A stretch of 64,000 bases of DNA, taken from the NCBI GenBank assembly GCA_011009095.1, contig VTPC01000474.1, forward strand, positions 1-64,000. The letters run 5' to 3'. Made by a program: the position numbers and the translations under genes. The DNA comes from Ignelater luminosus (lineage: Eukaryota > Arthropoda > Insecta > Coleoptera > Elateridae). Under the pieces are notes generated by a model. It saw only the letters and a program-made list of their open reading frames with translations. It did no database searches and had not been told where the DNA came from. How positions within the stretch are numbered: the stretch's first letter is position 1; every line of letters starts with the position of its first letter. Shown here in pieces: positions 1 through 12,347 of this stretch.

Positions 1-71
1 TTTTTTGTGTTGCATCTAGCAAGCTATGACTATGAATCTTTCTGTATTTGCTTTACTATTTGGATGAAGCA

Positions 72-248
72 TAGTGGAACCCCCATAAGTCGAACTTCTG
101 TAACTTGAATTTCTTTTCAATTCGAAATTTATTGAGTCCCCTTGCACTTCGCATACTAATTGCACGTAATTTTCCATAAGTCGTATTTTCTATAACTCAA
201 ATTAATAATCGCGCCCCTTGAATTTCTAGTTATGAAGGTTTCACTGTA
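72..248. mobile_element. Degenerate pogo/Tigger-like MITE
   Basis: The left end reads TAGTGGAACCCCCATAAG and the right end, reverse-complemented, reads TACAGTGAAACCTTCATAAC. The two are imperfect inverted copies about 20 bp long. TA dinucleotides sit at both edges (72-73 and 247-248), as expected for Tc1/mariner/pogo insertion. The 175-bp interior has no coding capacity and carries the AAGTCG and AACTTGAA type repeats seen in such MITEs. Family assignment rests on terminal resemblance only. Confidence 0.5.
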
Positions 249-689
249 CTTCCAACCCCAAATTTCTTTAAAAGATCTAATTTAAAGAGTTTGTTAAATA
301 AACAATTAGTCGTTGTTGCTTACCGGTTAAATGTCATGAAAGCATCGTTGTTTTGTTTTACCAACTGTTCCATAACAAATGCAATTTACGTAACAAAACT
401 CTACGTTTGTCATATGTTTAACGTCATAATAAATCATGACGTACTGCGTTTTCACGTGAAAAATAGTTTTCACTCCATAACTTCGTAAAATAAAAGAATA
501 ATTATGTCAGAACGAGCTATTCAATAATATAAAAATCATTTCAGAAAATTCACGCCCCAGAGGCAAAAGACGATCGCGACAATATCGAATAAATCGATCT
601 CCAAATAAGGCAACTTGTTTCTAATTTAACCAACGACGTATCTTTAACGTTTTTTCGAGATCCCAGTGATAAGCCACGAATTTGGGACG
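249..689. other. Intergenic, no gene seen
   Basis: AT-rich DNA between the MITE and the first Tc1 relic. Short open frames occur on both strands but none shows a recognisable motif, splice context or codon bias. A slightly GC-richer patch near 545-680 has no assignable content. Confidence 0.6.
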
Positions 690-1640
690 TGCTGTAGACA
701 ATGTAAACACGGAAAGAAACTTGAAAATTCACATTATATTATACTTAGATCCAATAAACTATTATTAATATTTGATTGGTCAGCCCTTGTTCTTTATAAT
801 CAATTTGCATATTTTTGGTATGGAATTCACCAGTTCCTCTACCTTGTATTTTGACATACAGCAATATCAAGCTAGAAATTCGATTAATTTCGTTTGTGTT
901 GTAGATCTCTTTACAAATATGATGTTTGCTATCCTTTGCCTTAAATTTTATATGGGACTGAGATTAGATATTGCACTCGCAAGCAGATCATTATGTTAAA
1001 TTTATTTGTGGTCATCCAGAACTGAATCAGCTTGGGCTAGGTGCATTATCGTTCTGGAAAATATAATCTTGTTTTCTAAAGAAGTTTTTCTCAGTAGGCA
1101 ACTTCTTAATCTGCAGTACTTCAAGGCACTTTGTGTTATCCAGTATCCCAGACATGATATGTAGTCGACCAACACTTTAGGCACACATGCAATTCCATAC
1201 TATGACTATACTTCAGTGTAGGAAGCACATGTTTTGGTGAATATTCTTCTCCGGAAAGTTTTGATATTGATTTGTCACTAAATAGCATCTTCTGTCACTG
1301 TCTACTGCTTCCCAGTTTCTATGTTGTTCAGCTCATTGCAGACGAAAACGTTTTTGCTTTTCAGAAACAAGCGACTTTTTTCATGGTCTACATCTTTTTA
1401 GTCTACAACCAAGTAGTCGTCTTTCACTACTAGAAACACCTTCTTTATGATGGAAAATAATTTTCCATCGCATTTCATCTGATATTTTTGTATGTTTCTT
1501 CTGATGCGCCATTTTGCAACTTTTGGCGAAATTAATAAGTTTAGTGAATTCTAGAAGTCATTGTAGGGCTTACATACTTACAATATCACTGGAACCTGTG
1601 ATAGTAATTAGTTGTAAGTAGATCATAACGACGCCATTAC
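690..1640 (-). pseudogene. Tc1/mariner transposase relic, copy A
   Basis: Read on the minus strand, the region carries a decayed Tc1-type transposase. Near 1640-1440 is an N-terminal helix-turn-helix-like stretch (MAHQKK, then HHKEGVSSSERR). Around 1184-1002 come ALKYCRL, LENKIIF and SVLDD, which correspond to the catalytic-core block that usually reads FQQDNAPCH. Several frameshifts and stops break the frame. It shares segments with copies B and C, for example the stretch encoding EFHAKNMRI at about 808-832, so the three belong to one family. No terminal repeat could be placed with confidence. It is not functional. Confidence 0.75.
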
Positions 1641-2351
1641 TTTCGTATTTTTTAACCGATGGATGGATTGATCCATAGCGATGGATCTTACAAACGACAC
1701 AACACTCGAAGAAAAACAAGATTCGAAATAATACTTACAAAGTATTACTTTATTTGGTCAAGGTCAACTACGCCATGTTGTTCCAAACACCTTTCTTACT
1801 CTTACATTTCTTTCCTTTGCTCAATATTATTTTGGATATCAACCGTCATAATTCACAAATACTTTTTATGATCATTTACCGCACTAATGCAAAAAATAGT
1901 TCTTATGAATAATGTCTGTGTGCTTTGCTTTTAATGAAAACGGCTGCCAGGATTCTTTCGTCAAAAGTAATAATCCTGACTGATAGGATTTCTGATTCTG
2001 ATGGGACACCGTTCTTGGTAGAGCAAACCCTTCTTACTTAGGTACCTCCTGATTTTGAGATTTGAAAGGAACATAAGCTTGGAAAAACCAACTAATCAAT
2101 TTATTGGTTCTTAGTTCAGAAATTTATAGTTATATTTTCTCAAACGTAAGAAATTGTAAATAAACGTTTGATTATTGTCTAAATAAATCTATTTTAAAAG
2201 GTCTTTATACAGACTGACACGAAGAAATTTATTGCGAGGTAGTTATTCTTGTTTATTTCTTAAAAAAAAAAAATTGTGTTTAAAAATAACCAAGAGATTC
2301 TAAATCAGTAAGATGTTTGCTGTAAAATTATCGTATATAAAACTTATTTTT

Positions 2352-2405
2352 AGTGTCCTACTCCACTTGACCTAATACTATTAGTATTATGTCAGTGTCC
2401 TACTC
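2352..2405. repeat. Hairpin between 12-bp direct repeats
   Basis: The 12-mer AGTGTCCTACTC occurs at 2352-2363 and again at 2394-2405. Between them is an inverted repeat whose core TAATACT-ATT-AGTATTA is perfect and extends imperfectly through TTGAC/GTCA. The layout resembles a tiny insertion footprint or replication-slippage product. Confidence 0.6.
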
Positions 2406-3239
2406 GCACTATTTTAAGTTTTCGAGAGATAAAAGTTATTCGGTGCTATTTAGAAATCGAAAAGACAATTTAATAATGAATTAAAGACGAGTTCAAGTGG
2501 AGAAATCGTAAGGATTACGTGTCATATGAATGCTTGTCTGTATTTAAAAGTTTAGTACTAGTATTTGTTGTGTTCATCCCTACACATTATTCAGTTTTCT
2601 CATTGTAAATAAATGAGTAAGTAAATCATGCACTAATAATTATTGAATTTTTAGAATGTAAACCATTAAATTGTAAACTTACTATATCACCGATATACCC
2701 TATTTTATTCTAATATTTAATTTTATTCAACTGGAGACTTATCCTTCTTGGGACCCGAGGCGCTACTTAGTTGCAGGGCACAAACCAGAATGAGAATTTA
2801 AAGTAATGCATATAGTTGCTATATAGATAAATGCAATTACTAGGGCCGGGTAAAGTATCCCTAAAAAAGCTACTGAAGTGACGCTTCATATTTAAAAATA
2901 GGTGAATGTGAAATTAGATCGGAGATATATGAAGGTGTTGCATAATTTGTGGACCAACTAACCGAAGCATAGTTAAAATCTGAAAGTATCCAGTAAAGGT
3001 AAGTGTACTGATTCTGAGCTGTAGTACCCACAATAAGCAAAAAAAAAGTTCATATCACCATATGAGCTCGGACATTTTATTAAAAAGATATAATAACTGA
3101 TTTTATGTTGAGCAAAATATTGAAGAATCAAACAGACTGTATTGTTGTGGGACTTGCATTTTATCTTTTCCAAAATGAGATGTCTTCAAGCTTGATTCTT
3201 TTTCACAAGATATTGTCACTGTTTTAAGTCAGATGGACA

Positions 3240-3301
3240 AACTATCGAACCATGTATACAGAATGACTAACTATCGAACCATGTATAGGTACAGAGTGAC
3301 T
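3240..3301. repeat. Two-unit tandem duplication, 29 and 33 bp
   Basis: AACTATCGAACCATGTATA begins both units (3240 and 3269). Unit 2 carries a 4-bp insertion and one substitution. It is a local duplication with no evident function. Confidence 0.8.
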
Positions 3302-5080
3302 CTTTTCTGTGTGACATGAATTTAGTAGAAAAACAATAATAATTGTTGACATAAATATTTACTAGAGCAACATTCTCTTCAATGACTATTATTTTTCTTC
3401 CATTCATTGTGGAATGAAATTAGTGTAGTGGTTGCACTGATGTCATTGTCATTTTGGAATGTCTTGGAGCCACTGACATTATTATGAAAGATCACAGAGA
3501 ATATTGCATTTAATATGAGCACTTTCACCTGTTTTTACATTTGGAGGGTATCATCATGTAACTCTTACTGAAACAGCAAGTTCAAGTCATGAAATGATCA
3601 GTCTATATATTGAATCATATCAAAGACAAGTGGAGAATGTCATAATCGTCATTAGATCGCTGTATATATTCTGATGTTTTCTTACTGTGTTTAACTATTG
3701 AAAAGAATGATATACTACCTTGTTGTAGGTGTAGCACCAATTTCCAAATGAAAATTGAATTTACAGAGGAGAATATTAAAAAATGTATGGTGTTTCAGTA
3801 AAAAAACATAAAGAATGGATAATATATGAAAAAAGGATAACCATAATATGAGAAGACAGATAGACAAAGGCAACTTTAAGTTGAATGCCAAGGAAGCAAT
3901 TGAAAAAAGAAAAAGACTTTGTATGTACATTCAAGGCAGGCTTATAAAAATGTAAATAATACATTATTATTTCTAATTTGTATTTCTAATTATAATTTGT
4001 GATAATTGATAAACATAAAAAGTATTGCTACATTAATAAATTCAATAGTAGTATTTGTTGGAATGTTATTCAAGTTTCAATTAACAACAATTTTAAATTT
4101 TTGTGACCTTTTCTATATCTATCTTAACAAAATGTTCTAACCAAAGAAAATCAAATTAATCAATGAATGCAACTAAAAGTCATGTTTTATACATGGACGC
4201 CCGCTCCTATGGGCAAGGATGAGCCTTCTCTGGATCTTCACCATATCAAGCATTACTGTATCTGAAAAAAAGCAAATTATATGAATAAATTAGTAGTTTA
4301 TATGCATCTGTTTTCCCCTGGAAAAACTGAGAGGACGCCCCTGGTGTTATAGTATATGACAGTAGGTACAATTTTTACCAAACCTGTTTTGTACAAAACA
4401 ATATTTACTGTAGAAGTAAACGATTATGAACAAGAATAGTACTTGCTGTTTATATTACTTCCAATTATTGGTGTAAGTTCCTTTCCTTGTTTTAAATGAA
4501 AAGTAATTACTATTAAGGATTACATAATTGATATTTCTAATACATATTTGTCATATTCACAGCCTATATGCTATCTATACTATAAAAGAAGGGAGCCTAT
4601 TAATATTGTGCCTTTAAATCTTGAATTTTATAATTCAAACTTTATATACCTACTGCTTATGCATTCTTTATTTTTATATTAATACTTCAAAATGTAAAGA
4701 TAAAATATTAAAACGTTATATGATAATAACAAATAGCAAAATGGGAATGCCTATCATATGACAAATTGTCTCCATTAGGTATATGAATAACTACTTTACA
4801 CGCAATGATTTTTAAAAAAGTCACTATATAATTTACTTGTTTATTGCTATTTTACAATAGTGTGAGAATTTCAAGGTCAACACTTCATAAACCGATAATT
4901 GCAGTAGCGCAAATTACTTTTTAATTTATATTGGAAAAATACACTGCTCTTACCGTACATGATATAATTTTATCACACAACATCCTGTAACCTTCTATTA
5001 TATATAAACTGATATCACCCATTTATATTTGCTAAAAAGTGTACAAACCTAAAACCAAAAAATTATATTTAATTTTTGTT

Positions 5081-5084
5081 TCAG
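5081..5084 (+). promoter_or_regulatory. Splice acceptor in the 5' UTR of the transporter
   Basis: A T-rich tract ending in TTTGTTTCAG lies 14 bases before the start codon at 5099. It implies an upstream noncoding exon, so the transcription start is further left. The start context (A at -3, G at +4) suits insect initiation. Confidence 0.65.
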
Positions 5085-5098
5085 ATAATTAACCGAAA

Positions 5099-7547
5099 AT
5101 GGATTTTGATGATATGTTAGAAGAACTTGGTGAATTAGGAAGATTCCAAATAACGACTTACACTTTAGTATGTCTTCCAGTACTTTTCGCTGCTGCCAAT
5201 AGTCTTACATATGTATTTACTGCAGGAGTGCCAAATTATAGGTAATAATAAATCTTAAAAAAAAATAAGATAAAAACTACCAAATTCTATATGCAGATGT
5301 TTTATACCTGGATGTGATAATCCAGAATATCCCAAATACAATCAAAGTTGGCTAGAATGGGCCATACCTGATGAAAGCCGTAGCCACGAAAATATGTACA
5401 AAGCTTCTCAGTGTGATCGATATATAAGAAACTTAACTGTTGTTAATAATACTTGTTTTAAAGATTCATTTATTAATAAAGCTGAAAGGTGTAATGCATG
5501 GGTTTACGATGAAAATGAAAGAACCATCGTAAATGATGTGAGAATTAAAGGTAGTTGGTGAAAGATTTATATAATTGTCGATATTTATTTTTAGTGGAAT
5601 ATAACATGTATAGAGAATCAGTGGATGTTATCACTAGTCGGTTCCAGCCACTTTGCTGGAATTATTGTTGGATCTGCTCTTTTTGGTGTCCTAGCAGATA
5701 GGTAAGATTTAATTTAATTAATTTAAGCAAAAACAGTTTTAACTAAAATAATAAAGTTATTTTTTTTTACAATTTTTCTTATACCAGTGGTGGATAGTTT
5801 TGTTTTAGTATGAGAGGACAACGTGAAAAACTTTTTTATCTTTATTTGTTATAACTTTAATAAAACATTTAATCATTTTTCAAAACCTTAAAATTGTTTA
5901 TTAGTTTCATTAATTATTCTATAATATATATTGGTCATATAATAAACAACTGAGATTTTTCTAAATTTTCTTTATTGGAAAGTTTTGGAAACTAAATAAT
6001 GGAAATATTGTATAAACTATAAGTAATTATTTTTTTTTCAGGTATGGTCGAAAGATGATATTTATATTTTGTATAGTATTAATGAGCATCTCAGGGGTAA
6101 TACAAATATTTTCTCCAGAATATATTACATTCACAACATTTGTGTTCATAAATGCCTTAGGTACCGCAGGAATTTATCCTCTTGCTTTTATTATTGGTGA
6201 GTGCGTGCATCTTCTGCATTATTTAGTTAAATTAAAACGTTTATTTTAAAGGTGTGGAAATGGTTGGTAGGAAGAAACGTGAAGTAACGGGTATGATATT
6301 AAATTATTTCTATGCAATTGGAGAAGCTTTGGTTGCTTTAATTGCATGGCTTGCCAGGGATTGGGTTTTGTTGCAATTATCTGTATCAGCACCACCAATA
6401 TTATTTGTTGTTTATTATTGGTATGTTAATTTGTTTTTCTGCACATATTTGTTTTTCTCGTTTACATCTATTTCAAATAAAAATACAAAATGGATCTATT
6501 TTTGAAAAAATAATAATTTATAGGTTCGTACCTGAATCAATACGATGGTTATTAGCTAAAGAAAAGAATGTGCAAGCAAAAGGAATAGTGTGTAGAGTTG
6601 CAAAGATAAACAAAGTTAAATTATCAGAATCATTGTTGGATTCATTTAAAGAAGAAACTCAAAATGTGAGTAAAAATAATTATAATATTTTCTCTGTAGT
6701 AAATCACTAAAAGCCTTATTTTTATTACAGGCAAAAGCATCAGTTGAACAAATGAGAGACGAGGTAAAAATCTTACCAGTTTTAAAAATGATGTTGAAAT
6801 CTAGAAAATTAGTAATCCGTTTTGCTATTGTGTTCTTCATTTGGTAAGTTTCTTTTTATAAATCACACATAACATTTTCTAATTTCATATTGTTTTTTCA
6901 GGGCTGTTAATGCTTTTGTTTTCTATGGCCTTTCGGTAAATTCTACAAGCATGGGTGGAGATAAATATTTAAATTTTGCCCTAGTGTGCTTGGTTGAAAT
7001 ACCTGGATATTCCTTAGCTTGGGTTTGTATACAAAAATTTGGAAGAAGACCGTCATTGATTGGATCTCTTCTTATATGTGGTTTGACTTGTACCGTCACA
7101 GTATTTGTACCTTTAAGTAAGTGTCATTTAAGAACAATAGAGCTGTATTGTGATATTTTATTATTTATTCCAGATGTACAGTGGGCCATAATAGTATTAT
7201 TTTTAATTGGAAAATTAGGTGTAACATCAGCATTTGGTGTTGTGTATGTTCACACTTCTGAAATGTTGCCAACTGTAATACGTAGTGGAGGTGTAGGAGC
7301 TGCATCTACAATGGCAAGAGTTGGTGCTCTTTTGGCACCATTTGTTCCCTTACTGGTTTGTTATTTACTGTAAATTATAATATTTGACAACATTATAAAT
7401 TGATATTTTTAGGGAGTCTATGTTCAACCCTTACCAATGCTATTGTTTGGTGGAGTTGCAATAGTAGCTGGCCTTTTAGCTCTGAAGTTACCCGAGACTT
7501 TAGGAATTAAACTACCAGAGAGTGTTGAAGATGCTGAGCGGATATGA
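5099..7547 (+). CDS. SLC22-family organic cation transporter, ten exons, 533 aa
   Basis: Predicted multi-pass plasma-membrane transporter of the major facilitator superfamily, SLC22 branch, moving organic cations or related solutes. Exons: 5099-5241, 5297-5537, 5595-5701, 6042-6196, 6252-6420, 6524-6665, 6731-6843, 6902-7116, 7174-7355, 7413-7547. All introns are GT-AG and phases agree throughout, giving 533 codons plus TGA. Visible marks: N-terminal helix, then a large extracellular loop (about 46-138) with RCFIPGC and N-glycosylation sequons at 63, 93, 98 and 130; the MFS signature GVLADRYGRK (159-168); PESIRWLL (275-282) after helix 6; FGRRP (403-407); YVHTSEMLPTVIRSGG (453-468); and C-terminal LPETLGIKLPESVEDAE (515-531). 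Length and motif order are typical of insect OCT-like proteins. Eight introns are 55-103 bp and the third is 340 bp. Intron 9 has the weaker donor GTTTGT. Nothing is broken. Substrate is not determinable. Confidence 0.95.
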
Positions 7548-7594
7548 ATCTGTTGTTATGTAGAATCGTTTTTTAACTTAAATAGATTTACTTT

Positions 7595-7600
7595 AATAAA
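7595..7600 (+). terminator. Polyadenylation signal of the transporter
   Basis: AATAAA lies 48 bases after the TGA stop, in AT-rich 3' UTR sequence. It is the nearest canonical signal downstream of the last exon. Confidence 0.7.
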
Positions 7601-7894
7601 ATTAATTTTTGTAAATTTAGTACAAATATTTTTTTTGTAGATATTTTCTTTCAAAATATGTGAATCTGACAATAAGTAAAACTTATAAATTTACTTTTTT
7701 AGTTAATTATTATTCAGCCATTTAATTATTGGTTTAACAACTCCTTTTGTTTTAATCAATAATATGATCTGTAATTGTAAACAAAGACTGGAACTTTATA
7801 CTTAATAAAATTCCTTCTATACTTTCTAGTTTTAAGAAGATGTTTAATCAAAGCAATTTAAGTTGATGTATAACAAACATCAATCGTTAAAATG

Positions 7895-7900
7895 TTTATT
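7895..7900 (-). terminator. Polyadenylation signal of the convergent gene
   Basis: TTTATT on the + strand gives AATAAA on the - strand, about 75 bases past the stop at 7975. Other AT-rich near-matches occur nearby, so the exact site is uncertain. Confidence 0.5.
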
Positions 7901-7974
7901 GCTATAAATAAGATTCAACACATTTTAATAAATTAATTTAAATAAAATCAAATAAATTAAAAAAATTTGGTATT

Positions 7975-8510
7975 TTAAACAGCTTTCGGTTTTTTACTTT
8001 CAAAAATTCTTGTTCTCATAAGTTGATTTTTCACAAAAAGTATAAAACCATTTTGTGGATGTACATTATGTTCCGCCCTTTGAATTTCAATTTTTCTTCT
8101 GGTATCTGATAATGATGTGGAAGTTAAATTTCCTGCGATAACACCTAATAGAATTTTGTTCACTCCACGAACTTGAAATGATTTTGGTGGATTTTGTAAA
8201 TTTTTACTGAATGCATTGTATGAATCGTCTGGCTCTTCCTCTATTGTTGAAATTAGTGGTGAAGCTGCTGGTGGAATAGGTGTTGAAGTTCTTTGATACG
8301 TGCAACTTTCCATAGATTCTTGTATATCATTAATGTTGTCATAGTTGGAGAATGCTTGCGATGATGACTTTTTGTAGTAATTACGATTTATGTCGTCGTT
8401 GATCTGAAATAAAAAAGTATTTATTGCTTTATTAATTAATTACCATATTTCTAAATACCTACATATTTTTTGTATTTGGTAGATCCATATTCAAAAACTG
8501 ATGTATTCAT
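7975..8510 (-). CDS. Unrecognised 158-aa protein, two exons
   Basis: Exon 1 (8510-8463) encodes MNTSVFEYGSTKYKKY. A 59-bp GT-AG intron follows (8462-8404), and exon 2 (8403-7975) runs in phase 0 to a TAA stop. Donor GTAGGT and acceptor TTTATTTCAG are both good, and the intron size matches those of the neighbouring transporter, which supports a real gene. The protein is hydrophilic at its start, rich in N, S, Y and K. It has a proline/acidic middle (TPIPPAASPL, then STIEEEPDD) and a basic C-terminus ending ESKKPKAV. I see no signal peptide; one mildly hydrophobic stretch (KILLGVIAGNL) is too short to call a membrane helix. I do not recognise a family. A further upstream exon is possible, as the start rests only on the first in-frame ATG. 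Confidence 0.7.
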
Positions 8511-9845
8511 TTTGATTTAATACCAGTACAGCTATTACTGTTACTCTGACTGGAAAACTCAATAATTTTTTCTTATGATTGCTTTACATTAATATTTTCT
8601 ACCCCTCCATTTCTAAAATAAAAGTACAAATAAACTTTCAGGAAAATTCTATTCCGAAGTTGAATTTACTTTTATTTACAGATATCATTTCAAATGTATG
8701 TTAACTATTAAGATTACAATTTGTTGCTTGGATTTTATCAGCAAAACCCGATGTTATTAAAATTTCCATGTTTATAATTATGGTGCAGAAAAGAATAATC
8801 TTGAATCAACATTGTCAATTAATTTTATGTTTTGTTATACAGTCTGTATTTGAAATAATAGTAAATTCAGCCTATCAATGATAATAAGTCAAAAAACTTC
8901 CAATTCTGTTTATGTATATTTTAATTAATAAATCAAATTAAAGATTTATAGTTAAGTTCTATATTAACAATAATAATATTAAAGATTTACTATAGGCATT
9001 GTATGGTCATATTGTTAAAAATAATAGAAGTAATTGGTAGGTAACATAACTTCTTTATAATGTTATCTTACACTAACATTGTTTTAATGCAAAAGATGTT
9101 TGAAATGTTTATTGTTCACTTCTTGACAAAAATAAGGTCTTGTTTCTTGCTTCTTTTTTTAATTTTTTTAGTCTGGCAATTTGAGCACAATAATTTGTTG
9201 CCAAAAGACTGAGTTCATTAAGAGAAGGGGGTTAGATCTGATTTGTAGTGCATTTACATTAGTAAGGGGAAGCCCTGTCTTTGTGAAAAATTATGATTTT
9301 AGTAAACTCTTCCAGATGGTTTTCAACAATGTCTACTATTAAAGTTTAAGGAAACAGAAAATAGACTTTATTTTTGCTAAAAACTGAAGGTGGCCATTTT
9401 GAATATTTTTTACATTAAAACAATATTTTTAATTTTTACATATCTTTAAATCTTCAATGTATCTGTAATAAAATGTATTATTCTTGATACTAATCCAATA
9501 ACAGAGAATTCAAATATCATCTTACTGTATGAACAAAGTATTGTTTAAGGGGAACTAGAAAAAATGTAAAAGCTGTAAGCCAAAACGTTCAAAAGACTAG
9601 CATTTTATAAAAGATTTAATCTGTGCAAAAGGTAGAAGAAACACTGAAATGAAGGTGTCTATTGCAACATATGAATGATGTACAAAAGCAAAGTGATGTA
9701 ATTAGCTGGTTATAAGGTCGATTTTCCGTATTTTGACCAACAGTGAAGGTGAACCAACATTAAATAACGGAAAAGGAAGAGAATAGAAAGCAAACTTAGA
9801 ACGGTCCGCAAAAAGTTCGAAGATAATCACCTATAGGTTACAGCT
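8511..9845. other. Intergenic, no gene seen
   Basis: AT-rich flank between the 158-aa gene and the hAT insertion. It should hold the promoter and any 5' UTR of the minus-strand gene, but I see no clear core promoter. No long frame or repeat stands out. Confidence 0.55.
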
Positions 9846-9853
9846 CCATTAAC

Positions 9854-12339
9854 CAGGGCCGTAGCTAGGGGTAGGCAGAGTGGGCAACCGTCTAGGGGCG
9901 CAAGAGGCAAGGGGCGCCATAAGAACGCTAGGAAAAAGGTAATTTCTACGTACTGAAAGAAGTGCAATTAAATAAAGAACAATGATAAAAATAATTTGTC
10001 AGTTTAAAATAACCTGTTCTGTGCAATTTTTGTGCATTTTTAAATAACAAATGAGCAGTAGCAGTACGAATTGGATTTTTATTGAATTTATGACTGACAC
10101 AAGAACACTGGTCAATGGTCAACAAACGTTTAGAATTCTCGAATTTTACGAAAAGGAATTAAAGAGGGTTTCAGGGGTAGGGTGGAAAAGAGATAAAGAC
10201 TTTCTCGGACTTTTGGTAACAACGGAGCCTGTACGACGAGATCATTTAAAGTACTATCCTACAACAAACGATAGACAGTTTTCTAAAAAATTTTCTACAG
10301 AATCTTACCAAATGGAGATAATCTTCACAGGTATGGGATTTTTTTACTGTTTTTTTTACAATGAGGCGTTGCGAGGATCCGTTGAAAAAATTGGACACCC
10401 AGACTCCGGAAAATTTTTATAAACAATAGAGCTGATAAGCCATTATGACATCAACATTAAGCATCAGTAAAAATCAGCAAATCATCACAAATTCTAAACG
10501 AACTTATTGCAATAGTTGGAATTGCTGTCAAAAACCGAAATGTATTCGAAATAAAACGTGCCAAATATTTCCCTGTCATGTAGAAAAGAATAAGGATGCG
10601 TATATGGTTGAAAAGCGATTTCTGGGATTTTTAGAAGAATAAGAGAAAACCGGTTATGCTTTGGCTAATATCCTCGAAAAAGCAGTTTTGGGTCTTGATA
10701 TCCAAAATATCAGAGGCCAGGCCTACGATAATGGCGCCAATATAGCTGGGAAATATCAAGGTGTTCGGCTAGAATATTATTTAAATATTGTCCCATGTTC
10801 AGCATACAATTTAAATTTAGTGCCGTTACATAGTGCCTCCGATAACTCTGACATAATCACCTTTTTTGGAACAATTCAAAAGTTTTTTAATTTCTTTGAG
10901 CACTCTACAATCAGATGGGCTTAAATGTACGTTAAAATTAACATTGAAAGGATTTAGTGACACGAGATGATCATCGAAGACATTAGCTCTAAGAGCAGCG
11001 ATCGTTCAATTCAAAGACCTTGTAGCACTTCTGCAAGAAATGATCTATTCAACTATAGACAGTGTTAGTGAGGCGAGAAATCTTCAAAAAAACCTCAGGT
11101 AATACGAATTTGTGATTCTTTTGGTTTTTTTTGATATTGTGTTTTGGAAAGAAATAATAAAGTAAATTTTTTGTCACAAAAGAAGAATGTGACAGCTAAT
11201 GTAGCGTGCAAATATACGACTATTAAAGGATTACTGGAAGAAATCAAGAATTACAGAAACGATTGTTTTGCTAGAACAGAGAGCTGCCAAGAACATATGC
11301 CAGAATTGTGATATTCCCATAGAACTCAAAGACGTGCGCAAAAGGAAAATCAAAAGAATGCCTGGAGAGTTTGCAACTGATTGTAACTTGACTACAGATG
11401 TCAAACAAAAACAAATAATACTCCAAGTTGTGGATTCCATAACTTTCAAATTATGTGATTGTTACGAAAGGTTAAATGAACTCTCAGCTGATTTTGAGTA
11501 TTTAAATAGTGCGTCGTTTTTAAAGATGAGCTTCGGCGACATGGAAAAGTGTATTAAAAATTTGTGCATAAAATATTCGAGGGAGTTAGATTCCATAGTT
11601 TGTACAAGAAGCTGAAAGTTTCAGATTCCAGGCCCAGGAGCTTTTCAAATTTCAAAGCCTTTTGAAATATTTCAAGATTTGAATAAATTTGATTTACTTG
11701 TTGAGTATTCCAATTTTTCTACAACAATATAAATACTCTAATTGTATCTGTAGCGAGTGATCATGTGAAAAAATAGTTTTCCAAATTAAAACTAATTAAA
11801 AACTTTGTAAGATCGGCTGTGTCTCAAGAAAGACTGTCTCATGCAGCCCCAATCTCTGTAGAGAGGTCCATCACAGACTCTACATCATTTGAAACATATA
11901 TTTTAAAATTTGCAGTACGGAAAGGAAGAAAGGTTTGTATCTGAAGTGATTATTTTAACTAATAATTTCAATTTTCAAACGGATGTGCAAGTTGTTGAGT
12001 TCCTGTAGGTACCTTAGAATAAATTTTGTGTTCCTATGTTTACTATTATTATAGAGGTGTGTATTGTGTTTTGTTTTTTCTGCTTTTTTTATTGTTCTGA
12101 TTCTAGATTTATTTCCAGTTTTTGGTTATTTAGATATGTAGTTAATTAATTAATTAATAGTAACTATTATTAATAATAGTAATTAATGGTAAAACATGCG
12201 ATTAAAAAATGGCGAATTAATCTTTAAATAAAACGCCATACAGTAAAATAGTTTCTTTCACTATTAGTGCACTGTAGGCGGGGGGGGCGCAAAAAATGCC
12301 GACTTGCTTATAGTAAAATTTTGCCTAGCTACGGCCCTG
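9854..12339 (+). mobile_element. hAT DNA transposon with intact ends
   Basis: The element is 2486 bp. Its ends are perfect 16-bp inverted repeats (CAGGGCCGTAGCTAGG at 9854-9869, and its reverse complement at 12324-12339). It is flanked by a perfect 8-bp target duplication CCATTAAC (9846-9853 and 12340-12347), the hallmark length for hAT. Subterminal regions are rich in GGGCGC. The interior carries one decayed transposase gene. The clean ends with a ruined gene suggest that an already dead copy was moved by a relative's transposase, or that it was preserved by chance. Confidence 0.92.
10051..11945 (+). pseudogene. Decayed hAT transposase (ZMYM1/DUF4371-like)
   Basis: The remnant is spread over several frames on the + strand. 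First comes an N-terminal part with RRDHLKYYPTTNDRQFSKKF-like sequence (10240-10310). Next is the catalytic-domain block IRGQAYDNGANIAGKYQGV with PCSAYNLNLV (about 10700-10830), matching the conserved GQGYDNGANM and PCAAHNLNL segments of the family. After that is a region ending KIKRMPGEF (11268-11370). Last is the C-terminal dimerisation stretch, SAVSQERLSHAAPISVERS (about 11815-11870). Stops after residues near 10422, 10642, 10924 and 11615, plus frameshifts, rule out a working protein. The family is confident; the subfamily is not. Confidence 0.88.
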
Positions 12340-12347
12340 CCATTAAC

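Larger units (their letters stand above)
1641..5084. other. Intergenic region upstream of the transporter
   Basis: AT-rich, with no supported gene. It contains a hairpin between 12-bp direct repeats (2352-2405) and a short tandem duplication (3240-3301). The 5' noncoding exon and promoter of the downstream transporter probably lie here, because a splice acceptor precedes its start codon, but I could not place them. Confidence 0.6.
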
